From DASVHS01 sp038244815 (GTDB lineage: Bacteria > Acidobacteriota > Thermoanaerobaculia > Gp7-AA8): DNA of 64,000 bases. Both the position numbers and the translations under genes were made by a program. Under the pieces are notes generated by a model. It saw only the letters and a program-made list of their open reading frames with translations. It made no database searches and was not told the origin of the DNA. The stretch lies in NCBI GenBank assembly GCA_038244815.1, contig JBBRTB010000002.1, positions 186,001 to 250,000 of the forward strand, given 5' to 3'. Below, piece by piece: positions 13,699-20,986 of this stretch (position 1 is the stretch's first letter; the number at the start of each line of letters is the position of its first letter).

Positions 13699-16133
13699 TT
13701 CGTGACCCAGACCGGCGAAGACCAGGCCTGATTGCCGTCGGCCTGCGTGACACGGACGTAGTAGCTGCTCTCTCCCGCGGGCACGTTGATGTCGCGCGCG
13801 GTGAACGAGAGCTTCGTCGTGTCGGTGCTGGCGAGCCTGGCGCCGCCCTGCGGATCGGCGGGATCGTAGAGCATGTACACGCCGTCCGCTCCGCCCGGAT
13901 TCTGCTCCAGACGGATCGCCGCCCACGAGTCGACGAGGTTGCGCACGATCTCCACGTGGTCGATGGCCGCGGTCCCTTCGACGCGCACTTGCATCTCCAG
14001 AGTTCCCGGATGTGTGATGCGCGAGCCCATGGGCGCGCCGGCGACCGTGAACTCGAGCACGATGCGCGGTCCTGTGGTGGCGTAGTTACGGCGACTGCGG
14101 ATGGCATCGAAGATCGACTGGCGATCGAGCCGCTCCGCGAGCACTGCGGTGATGCCACCCTCGCCCGGCGTGGTGTGATGCGTATCGCTGGCCGCCATCA
14201 CGCCGACGTGGTGTCCGCGACGCAGCGCATCCTGAAACTGATGGCCGGGAACCTGCCTCCGTCCCTCCTGCGGATTGCCGTAGTACTCGTTGCGCCCGTG
14301 CCAGGAGCTGATCTCGAAATTCGGCTCGAGCGCCTCGTCGTACGGCGCATCGGGATTCCAGCGTCCCCACGTGGCATGTCCGGTGTGATGCGGTGACATC
14401 ACCGCGTCGTGACCGCGCACGTGTGCGTACAACTTGTCGATGGAATCGCCTTCAGGATGCGCGGAGCTGAGCGGCATGACCGGCTTGCCGCGGAACACGA
14501 TCACCCGGTGACCGAAGGCCGGGCCGGCGGTCCACTCCCATCCCGACAGGCTCACGAACCGTCCCTGCTCCGTGAGACTCTCGGCCGTCAACTGCACCTC
14601 TGCGAATTCCGTGGTCTGGAGCTTGCCCATTTCGGCGTGATCACTGACGACACCGAAGTCGAGCCCCTCGCGATCGCGCTCGAGCTCCAGAAGCTGATCG
14701 GGCCAGCCCGTCTTGGCGTCGCTCAGCACCGAATGGCTGTGCGGATCGCCGAAGTAGATATGGTACCTGCCATCGGTCGTGGTGGCGGTGCGCGGCGGCG
14801 GGCCGGGCGTCATCGGCTCGTTCACGTCCGCTTCGCGAAATAATTCCGCGGGCGCCGGGGCGAGCGGTGCGCTCGACCACGAATCGGGTTCGATCAGCCG
14901 CGCGCTGAGAATCACGTTGTGGACACCGAGGGTGTTGTAGGAGTCGACATCGCCGCCGGAGAACTTCGCCTCCTGGCCGGGGCCCGGCAGCGCCTGCCCC
15001 TCCCACGCCATCTGCAGCGACCCGTCGGGCGCGATCGCGACCGACGGGAACTCGTCGCGGCCGGGCGAGAAATCGGTCAGATGCAACTCGGGCGAGACGC
15101 GGCCGTGATCGAACACCCTGGCCCACAGATCGAAGTTGTGGGCGCCGGTGGCGTCCGTGCGCCAGAGGATCCACACGCGGTCGCCGGCGTCGACGAACAC
15201 GTTCGGGTAGTTCTGCGTCTGCCGCCAGTGCCAGTACGGTTCGACCGCGTCGCGCGGAGTCTTGTTGACCGCGCCGGAGCTCACCTGCCCAGGAAGCGTC
15301 TCGGTGCCGGCTTCAGCCGGTACGCCCGGCGGCGCAAAAAACTGTCCCTGGCGATACACGCGCACGAACGCATCGCCGCCATGCCGGTCGGTGCGATACG
15401 GCGCGCCCTTGTGGCCGCGCATCCCGTTCCAGGCGATCCACACCGCGCTCTCTTTCGTGCAGACGACCGACGGCGTGTCATCGATCGTTCCGTCGCGCGT
15501 AACTTGAATCGGCGCGCCGGAAGTCGAAGCGTCGGCGAGGAAGATGTCGTAGTTGCCGCTGCGCGTCGAGTCCCAGGCCAGCCACACCTTCCCGTCCGGC
15601 GATGCAGCGAGGGAAGGCCGCCGATCGCTGCCCTTGCTGGTGATGCCAGTCGTGCGGCGGCCGTCCGTCACCACGATGGAGAATCCGCCGGGCTTCGTCA
15701 CCTCGTAAGCGATCCAGACGCGCCCCCCGGCGTCGACGACCGCCGCCGGATGCAGTGCGTTCTCGCCGGGAGCGCTGACACGCGTTTCCGGCCGCCACGT
15801 TCCCCGAAGGCGTCGCCGCTGAAAAACGCTCCAGTGATCCGCGCGCCGGCCGTGCCAGATGACGCGCAATGCTCCGTTCCGCTCGACGACGAGCCGCGGG
15901 CTGCCCTCGACGCCTTCGCCGCCGTCCAGCGTCTCCTCCGCCGACCACTTCCCATTCGCTTTCGAGCGAACCTTGATGGTCGTTCGATCGTCATGCATCG
16001 ACGCGTACGCCACCCACATCGTGCCGCTCCGGTCGAACGCGACCGAAACGTACTTGTCGAAATGATCGTCGGCGGTGGTGACCGTCTCGATGTTCGTCAG
16101 CCTTGCGGTGAGCGCCAGTGCGAGCAGAAGCAT
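13695..16133 (-). CDS. Exported beta-propeller + PHP/DUF3604-type metallohydrolase
   Basis: Protein of 812 residues with a short hydrophobic N-terminus (MLLLALALTARL, no basic residues before it; an in-frame stop prevents a longer start). Residues about 30-400 contain at least six repeats of the form P-[SN]-[VL]-x5-G-x-V-W-[IL]-A-W, for example RPSLAASPDGKVWLAWD and FPSVAIAPDGSLQMAWEG, a propeller. From about residue 455 a PHP-like (DUF3604) domain carries metal-ligand histidines in YFGDPHSHS, VSDHAEM, SPHHTGH and ASDTHHTTPG. A small beta-rich domain ends the protein. It sits between the TonB receptor (9 bp upstream) and the permease (overlapping). PHP enzymes hydrolyse phosphoesters, so removing phosphate from TPP or TMP before import is an attractive but unproven role. 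Confidence 0.78.
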   Translation of the reverse strand: MLLLALALTARLTNIETVTTADDHFDKYVSVAFDRSGTMWVAYASMHDDRTTIKVRSKANGKWSAEETLDGGEGVEGSPRLVVERNGALRVIWHGRRADHWSVFQRRRLRGTWRPETRVSAPGENALHPAAVVDAGGRVWIAYEVTKPGGFSIVVTDGRRTTGITSKGSDRRPSLAASPDGKVWLAWDSTRSGNYDIFLADASTSGAPIQVTRDGTIDDTPSVVCTKESAVWIAWNGMRGHKGAPYRTDRHGGDAFVRVYRQGQFFAPPGVPAEAGTETLPGQVSSGAVNKTPRDAVEPYWHWRQTQNYPNVFVDAGDRVWILWRTDATGAHNFDLWARVFDHGRVSPELHLTDFSPGRDEFPSVAIAPDGSLQMAWEGQALPGPGQEAKFSGGDVDSYNTLGVHNVILSARLIEPDSWSSAPLAPAPAELFREADVNEPMTPGPPPRTATTTDGRYHIYFGDPHSHSVLSDAKTGWPDQLLELERDREGLDFGVVSDHAEMGKLQTTEFAEVQLTAESLTEQGRFVSLSGWEWTAGPAFGHRVIVFRGKPVMPLSSAHPEGDSIDKLYAHVRGHDAVMSPHHTGHATWGRWNPDAPYDEALEPNFEISSWHGRNEYYGNPQEGRRQVPGHQFQDALRRGHHVGVMAASDTHHTTPGEGGITAVLAERLDRQSIFDAIRSRRNYATTGPRIVLEFTVAGAPMGSRITHPGTLEMQVRVEGTAAIDHVEIVRNLVDSWAAIRLEQNPGGADGVYMLYDPADPQGGARLASTDTTKLSFTARDINVPAGESSYYVRVTQADGNQAWSSPVWVTK
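15307..15320. repeat. REP-like palindrome CCGGCTTCAGCCGG inside the PHP gene
   Basis: The same core, ACCGGCTGAAGCCGG on the minus strand, occurs at 37170-37184 in an intergenic region. Here it encodes the PAEAG of GVPAEAGTE between propeller repeats, so the palindrome is tolerated in a coding loop. Confidence 0.5.
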
Positions 16134-16142
16134 TCGCGGAGT

Positions 16143-18425
16143 CTACAGTTTCAAATCGAGCATCACGACGAAGTTTCGGGTAGCCTGGGGAAAGAAGTAC
16201 GACGTTCCGCTCATCGATTCGGCGCCGCCGGGCTGGCGCGTGAGATAGACGTAGCTGTAGCCGTTGGCGAAGACGCGCCGGTTGTCGAGGAAGTTGTTCA
16301 CCTGCAGCGACAGCCGCGTGGCGCGACCGAGAGCCACCGACGCGCTGCCATCGAGCGTGAAGAAGCGCGGCGTGACGAAATCGGGATTGTCGGTATTGTC
16401 GAGAAACGACCGCCCCACGTATCGGGCCACGAGGCCGGAGCTGAAACGTGGCGATGGCGTGTACTCGACCGCTTCGCTGGCGATCACCGACGGCGTCAGC
16501 ACCGGCTCGACGTTGTAATACGTGACCGGCTTGCTGTCGACGTAGTTCCCCGCGCTGTCGTAGACGTCGTAGAACTGCGTCCAGGTGCCGATGCGATTGC
16601 GGCTCAGGCTGGCGATCGTGCGCAGGTGCAGCATCGGCGTGGCGTCGAACGCAGCGTCGACCTCGATGCCCCGGCGGTAGCTGCGATCGACGTTGCGGCG
16701 AAGCAGCAGGCCGATGTCGGACAGCTCTCCGGTCGAGGCGATCTCGTCGTGGAACTCCATCGCATAGACATCGGCCTTCACCGTCAGACGGGAGGCGCGA
16801 TAGTCGATGCCGCCCTCGAAGTCGGCCAGCCGTTCGGGCTTCACCGCGTGCAGATCGTGCGCGAATGAGGCGTTGTCTTCGCCCTGGAACATGTCGTTGC
16901 GCGTCGGCTCTCGGGTGGAGAGGCCGGCCGAGGCGTAGAGGCTCGTGCGCGCCGACAAATCGCGCCGTGCTCCGATCTTCGGGTTGAAGAACGTCCAATG
17001 GATCGGGGCGATGCCTACGTCGCCGTGATAGCTGAAATCGCTGTAGCGAAGCTGAGCATCGCCGTAGAGGTGCCAGGCTTCGGGATCGATCGACGCCTTC
17101 GCAAATGCGTTCGCCTCGTCCTTCGTCCCGTAGTTGAAGTAGTCGCGCGGACCTGCGACGAGATCGCGGGTATGCTCGCGGCGAAACCGGTTGACGTGCA
17201 CGCCGAAGTTCGTCGTGAGCGCTCCCCGAGTCTGGCTGTACGTCAGCATCGACCCAACGAGCATGCCGTCGAGCCCGTACTGGCGAAGATCGGCGCGCGA
17301 CGCGCTGTCGTCGTAGAGCCGGTACCAGCCGTAGCCGCGCTGGTAATACGCGGACGCGGTGAACGAGGCACCGCCCGGCAGCGACCTGAGGTACTGCAGA
17401 TTGGCCAGGTCGTAGCCGAAGCTGTCCCGCTCCTCGGGCCGCAGCGGATTGGCACGGAGATCGGCGGCCAGAGTCTCCGCGTCGGCCGCGTAGAACGACA
17501 AGTGCTGCCGCTCATGACCGCTGAAACCGGTGATGCGAAGCTGCGACGACTGGTATTGCTTCGCCGCGCTTACGAAGATGTTGCGCTGGGCCGTTCCCGA
17601 ATTCTCGCGAAAGCCGTCCGTCTCGTTCGCGGAGATGCGCGTGTACATCGCAAACCCGCCCGGCAGCGTGCCGGTCTGATACCCGACGGTCGCGAAACGA
17701 GCGCCGAACGATCCTCCGGCGATACGCGCCGACGTGGTTGACTCAGGCGAGAGATCGATGCTTTTCAGGTTCACGGAACCGCCGAACGACGGCGTGCCCA
17801 CGGTCGACGTGCCGACGCCACGCTGGACCTGGATGCTCTGCAACGAATGTGCGAGGTCGGGAAAATCGACGAAGTACGTCCCCATGTCCTCCGAATCCGC
17901 GAGCGGGACACCGTCGAGCGTGAAGTTGATCCGCGTCGGACTGACGCCGCGCAGCGAGATGTAGGAGTACCCGGCGTCGCCGGCGCCCGACTCCGCCCAG
18001 GCGTTCACCGACGGTGTCTCGCGCAGAAGGAGCGGCACGTCCTGCTGGTGATAGTCCTTCTCGATCTCTTCGCGATCGAGGTCGCTCTTCGTGACCGGAG
18101 TGACCGCCTCGGCGCGGATGCCTGAGACGACGATCGAATCCTCGATCTTCAGCACGAGCGTGAGCTCGACGCCGGTCCCGGTGCTCACCCTCCGCGTCAG
18201 GGTCGCGAAACCGGAACGGCTGACCGTCACGTCGTACGTGCCTTCCGGCGCATCGGCTCCGAATGCACCATCGGCATTCGTGCGCACCGTTTCGAGTCCG
18301 GCGATCGCCACAGAGGCACCGGCGATCGGCTGCAACGCCGCGTCACGAACGACGCCGCGAAGCGTCGCCGCACACACGGACGACGCCACAAACATCATCA
18401 AGATGAAAAAAGAAGTTCGTTTCAT
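16143..18425 (-). CDS. TonB-dependent outer-membrane receptor, probably for thiamine or its phosphates
   Basis: Outer-membrane active transporter of 760 residues. A signal peptide (residues 1-19, MKRTSFFILMMFVASSVCA) is followed by a carboxypeptidase-regulatory-like domain (about 20-95, LRGVVRDAALQPIAGASVAI), a plug domain (about 110-230: LLLRETPSVNAW, YISLRGVSPTRINFTLDGVP, GVGTSTVGTPSFGGSVNLKS) and a long beta-barrel to the C-terminus. It needs TonB-ExbBD for energy. A TPP riboswitch lies directly upstream and its 3' part overlaps the ribosome-binding site (AGGAAAAGG), so synthesis should fall when TPP is plentiful. It leads an operon with a PHP enzyme, a PnuC/PnuT permease and a kinase. The ligand is inferred from the riboswitch. 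Confidence 0.92.
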   Translation of the reverse strand: MKRTSFFILMMFVASSVCAATLRGVVRDAALQPIAGASVAIAGLETVRTNADGAFGADAPEGTYDVTVSRSGFATLTRRVSTGTGVELTLVLKIEDSIVVSGIRAEAVTPVTKSDLDREEIEKDYHQQDVPLLLRETPSVNAWAESGAGDAGYSYISLRGVSPTRINFTLDGVPLADSEDMGTYFVDFPDLAHSLQSIQVQRGVGTSTVGTPSFGGSVNLKSIDLSPESTTSARIAGGSFGARFATVGYQTGTLPGGFAMYTRISANETDGFRENSGTAQRNIFVSAAKQYQSSQLRITGFSGHERQHLSFYAADAETLAADLRANPLRPEERDSFGYDLANLQYLRSLPGGASFTASAYYQRGYGWYRLYDDSASRADLRQYGLDGMLVGSMLTYSQTRGALTTNFGVHVNRFRREHTRDLVAGPRDYFNYGTKDEANAFAKASIDPEAWHLYGDAQLRYSDFSYHGDVGIAPIHWTFFNPKIGARRDLSARTSLYASAGLSTREPTRNDMFQGEDNASFAHDLHAVKPERLADFEGGIDYRASRLTVKADVYAMEFHDEIASTGELSDIGLLLRRNVDRSYRRGIEVDAAFDATPMLHLRTIASLSRNRIGTWTQFYDVYDSAGNYVDSKPVTYYNVEPVLTPSVIASEAVEYTPSPRFSSGLVARYVGRSFLDNTDNPDFVTPRFFTLDGSASVALGRATRLSLQVNNFLDNRRVFANGYSYVYLTRQPGGAESMSGTSYFFPQATRNFVVMLDLKL

Positions 18426-18426
18426 C

Positions 18427-18505
18427 GCCTTTTCCTACGCCGGTCTTAACCGGGTCAGGTTCGAAGGGTTTGATCTCAGGCCGCGAAGGCCACCCCCAGG
18501 CTCCT
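18427..18505 (-). promoter_or_regulatory. TPP (THI-box) riboswitch
   Basis: On the minus strand the conserved aptamer parts appear in order: GGGGGTGGCC, a hairpin (CCTTCGCGG), CCTGAGATCAAACCCTTCGA, ACCTGACCCGGTTAAGACCG and GCGTAGGAAAAGGCG. P1 can form between GCCT (18498-18501) and AGGC next to the start codon. The only ribosome-binding site, AGGAAAAGG, lies within the 3' strand, and the receptor ATG follows two bases later. TPP binding should therefore block translation initiation directly. A -10-like TAAGAT lies about 12 bp upstream of the aptamer, at the border of a heptamer array. Confidence 0.96.
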
Positions 18506-18527
18506 GGTACACGAGGATCTTACATCA

Positions 18528-18724
18528 GGCCTCGGGCCTCGGTGCTGAGTGCTGAGTGCTGGGTGCTGGGTGACCGGTGCTGGGTGATGGGTGCTCGGTG
18601 CTCGGTGCTCGGTGCTGGGCCGGAACGGGTAACTGGTAACTGCTAACTGGTTACGGCTACCGGCTATCCGACGACCCAGCACCCAGCAACCCAGCACCCA
18701 GCGACCCAGCGACCCAGCACCGAC
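18528..18724. repeat. Long array of about 27 degenerate 7-bp repeats
   Basis: From 18528 the sequence can be cut into 7-bp units in one register as far as 18688: GGCCTCG x2, then GTGCTGA, GTGCTGG, GTGACCG, GTGATGG and GTGCTCG units to 18618, then a drifting series (GCCGGAA, CGGGTAA, CTGGTAA, CTGCTAA, CTGGTTA, CGGCTAC, CGGCTAT, CCGACGA), then CCCAGCA/CCCAGCG units to 18722 with one-base slips. The GTGCTGG and CCCAGCA ends are complementary, so the array can fold into a large hairpin. It fills the gap between the end of ccmI and the promoter side of the TPP riboswitch. Confidence 0.9.
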
Positions 18725-18726
18725 TC

Positions 18727-19992
18727 CTAGTGCAGCTTCAGCGTCACGCTCGATCCCAGCGCGACGCCGTCCTGGACGGCGTCGGGATCGCCTGGATCCT
18801 TCGTCATGGCGTTGCCGTCGGAGTCGAGTCGTGCTTCGAGGCGCACGCGCGGAGGGAGCGGCTGCCCCATCATCGAGTCGGCTGATCCCAGATCGAATGT
18901 CATAGGAAATGTGACGCCGACCAGACGCTTCACGGCGGAGGGCGGACCGGCCGTGACGCCCTCCGGACGCGCGAACACGAACAGAACCGCGTTGGGTCCG
19001 ACCCTCACTTTCGCGCCTGGGTCGACATCGAGCGTGACGTGAATCGGCTGCTCGACCGGAGCCTCGGCCGTACCGATCTGCGGATGATCCACCGGAAGCG
19101 TGCCGCCGCCCGACCGGCGCGCCGCGGCCTGCTGCTTCATCTGTGCGTAGACCTGATCGAGACGCGCCTTCTCTTCGGGATGATGCCGCTGCGCCTCGGC
19201 GATTGCCGCGTCCGCTTCTTTCGTCTTTCCTTCCGACGTCTTCGCCCAGGCCAGTGCCACCCAGGCATCAAGGAGCGACGGATCGACCTTGGTGGCGCGT
19301 TCCAGCATCTTGTCCGCGTCGGCGCTCTGCCCCATGGCCATCCTGACCAGCGCCTGATAGGTCAGCGCGTGCGGCTCGTTCGGCGCTTTCTTGAGAATGA
19401 GCTGCGTCTGATCGAAGACGGCCATGAGGTTGTCGCGTTCGAGGTAGGCCTTGGCCAGATCGAGGCGCATGTTGAGATCGTCGGGCGATTTCTGAACCGC
19501 CGCTTCGAGCTGCTGCAGGCCGGGGTCAGGTGGCGCCTGAGCGGGTGTGACTGTGGTGGTCTCGCTGCCGGTGAGCGGCGCGTTCGGCTGGCGCGTACTG
19601 GCCTGCTGCATGACCATGTAGCCGAGGACGGCCAGGAGGAGAACCGATCCGGCTCCCCAGCCGAAGCCGATGAGGGTGGCCCGGCGCAGCGGATCGGACG
19701 CCGGGGCGGCAACGGGCGCCGGTGGGCGCGAAGCCTTTCTCCGCTCGTCGATCTGCCGGAGCACCTGCGCGGTTTCGAGCTCCAGCCGCGTGCGTTCGTC
19801 CGCGTTCATGGGGTCGAGACCGCGCAGTTGCTCGACGAGCGCGTCGCGCTTCGCCTCCAGGTCGCGCAGGTCGAGGTCGCCGGCGGGGACCGCTGCGGCC
19901 GCGGCGGGACGCCGCCGCACGAAGAACACGAACATGAGTCCCAGGATGATTCCGGCAGCGAGGATCGCGGAGGCGCTCACCCAGTCGGTCAC
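18727..19992 (-). CDS. ccmI: CcmI-like TPR protein of cytochrome c maturation
   Basis: Membrane-anchored TPR protein of 421 residues that would present apocytochrome c to the CcmF/H haem lyase. The N-terminus has a membrane segment (residues 7-26, ASAILAAGIILGLMFVFFVR) and a coiled coil (DLEAKRDALVEQLRGLD). A second membrane segment lies at about 110-130, TPR repeats at about 155-285, and the C-terminal domain typical of fused CcmI proteins follows (AVLFVFARPEGV, GPPSAVKRLVG, GNAMTKDPGD). It starts at a GTG whose GTGA overlaps the end of ccmH and is the last gene of the ccm operon, directly before the heptamer array. Confidence 0.85.
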   Translation of the reverse strand: MTDWVSASAILAAGIILGLMFVFFVRRRPAAAAAVPAGDLDLRDLEAKRDALVEQLRGLDPMNADERTRLELETAQVLRQIDERRKASRPPAPVAAPASDPLRRATLIGFGWGAGSVLLLAVLGYMVMQQASTRQPNAPLTGSETTTVTPAQAPPDPGLQQLEAAVQKSPDDLNMRLDLAKAYLERDNLMAVFDQTQLILKKAPNEPHALTYQALVRMAMGQSADADKMLERATKVDPSLLDAWVALAWAKTSEGKTKEADAAIAEAQRHHPEEKARLDQVYAQMKQQAAARRSGGGTLPVDHPQIGTAEAPVEQPIHVTLDVDPGAKVRVGPNAVLFVFARPEGVTAGPPSAVKRLVGVTFPMTFDLGSADSMMGQPLPPRVRLEARLDSDGNAMTKDPGDPDAVQDGVALGSSVTLKLH

Positions 19993-20465
19993 TTCTTCCC
20001 TCCGCGGGTCAGATCACGGACGCGCGCGAGGTACGGGTCATCATCCGTCCGCTCCGCCGCCGGGTTGCCCGGTCGTTCGAGTTTTTTCATTTTGCTGATG
20101 GCCAGGACCGCGCCGATGGCCAGCACGAGGACCGGCAACACCCAAACCAGCGAGGTCACTCCCCGGCACTTCGGCTTGAGGAGAACGAACTGGCCGTACG
20201 AGCGTTCGAAGTAGTCGAGGATCTGCTCTTCCGTGAATCCGCGAGCGAGCAGATCGTGCACCTGATGCTTCATGTTGACAGCCATCTCCGATGGAGAATC
20301 GGCGATGGACATCCCCTGGCAAACAGGACAGCGCAGGAGCGCGGCCACTTCGACGGTTCTCGCCTCGAGCGCGGCACCGCTGAGCGGCGTCCCCTGCGGA
20401 GCGCCAACGAACGTCGCCGCGTCCGGGGCCGTCTGAAGCAAAAGGGCCACGAGCAGAAACGCCAT
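19989..20465 (-). CDS. ccmH: CcmH, thiol oxidoreductase subunit of the haem lyase
   Basis: Protein of 158 residues with a signal peptide, a periplasmic three-helix domain with the active-site motif LRCPVCQGMSIADS (LRCxxCQ) near residue 45, and one C-terminal membrane segment (about 112-132). It reduces or holds the apocytochrome CxxCH cysteines for haem attachment together with CcmG. The ATG at 20465 uses the last base of the ccmG stop (TGATG), so translation is coupled. The GTG of ccmI overlaps its end. Confidence 0.93.
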   Translation of the reverse strand: MAFLLVALLLQTAPDAATFVGAPQGTPLSGAALEARTVEVAALLRCPVCQGMSIADSPSEMAVNMKHQVHDLLARGFTEEQILDYFERSYGQFVLLKPKCRGVTSLVWVLPVLVLAIGAVLAISKMKKLERPGNPAAERTDDDPYLARVRDLTRGGKK

Positions 20466-20986
20466 CACTGCCTGATCGCCTTCTGCAGATTCTCGTCGAG
20501 GAGCTCGGTCGTCAGCGGTCCGACGAACTTCGCCTGGATCGTGCCGCTGCTGTCGAGAAAGAACGTCTCCGGCACGCCACCCACGCCATAGGCGATGGCG
20601 GTTTTGCCGGCATCGTCGACGACCGTCGGATAGGCGTGGCCGCGCTCGTTGAGGAAGCCCTGGATCTTCTCCTCGCTGTCCTGGAACACGACGCCGAGAA
20701 ACTGCACGCGGGGCTGAAGGGCTCGGGCGTTCGCCACGAGCGTGGGATGCTCCTCGTAACACGGCACGCACCAGGTCGCCCAGAAATTGAGGACGACCGG
20801 ACGGCCGCGGAGCTGTTCGAGGTTGATCGTCTTGCCGGTGCCGACTTCGCGCAAAGCGAACGTCGGCGCGGGCCGGCCGATCAGCGGCGAGTCGATGGCC
20901 TGCGGATCCTTGCCCAGACCGGCGAAGAGAATCGCCACCACGGCCGCGGCGATGAAGAGACCGACGAAGAGGACGGTGCGGTTCAC
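20465..20986 (-). CDS. ccmG: CcmG/DsbE thioredoxin-like protein
   Basis: Membrane-tethered thioredoxin-fold protein of 173 residues with an N-terminal anchor (residues 5-22) and the active site WATWCVPCYEEHP, followed by the cis-proline region GVGGVPETFFL. It keeps apocytochrome cysteines reduced for haem ligation. The GTG start at 20986 overlaps the ccmF stop as GTGA; the alternative, a longer frame reading into ccmF, would lack a signal anchor. It lies between ccmF and ccmH, as in most System I operons. Confidence 0.93.
   Translation of the reverse strand: MNRTVLFVGLFIAAAVVAILFAGLGKDPQAIDSPLIGRPAPTFALREVGTGKTINLEQLRGRPVVLNFWATWCVPCYEEHPTLVANARALQPRVQFLGVVFQDSEEKIQGFLNERGHAYPTVVDDAGKTAIAYGVGGVPETFFLDSSGTIQAKFVGPLTTELLDENLQKAIRQ

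Noticed and set aside
18528..18724. CRISPR array
   Set aside because: The repeat unit is 7 bp without spacers, the units drift, and no cas genes are present.
19039..20214. Plus-strand open frame of 391 codons
   Set aside because: It is antisense to ccmI and ccmH, whose domains and overlapping starts are clear.
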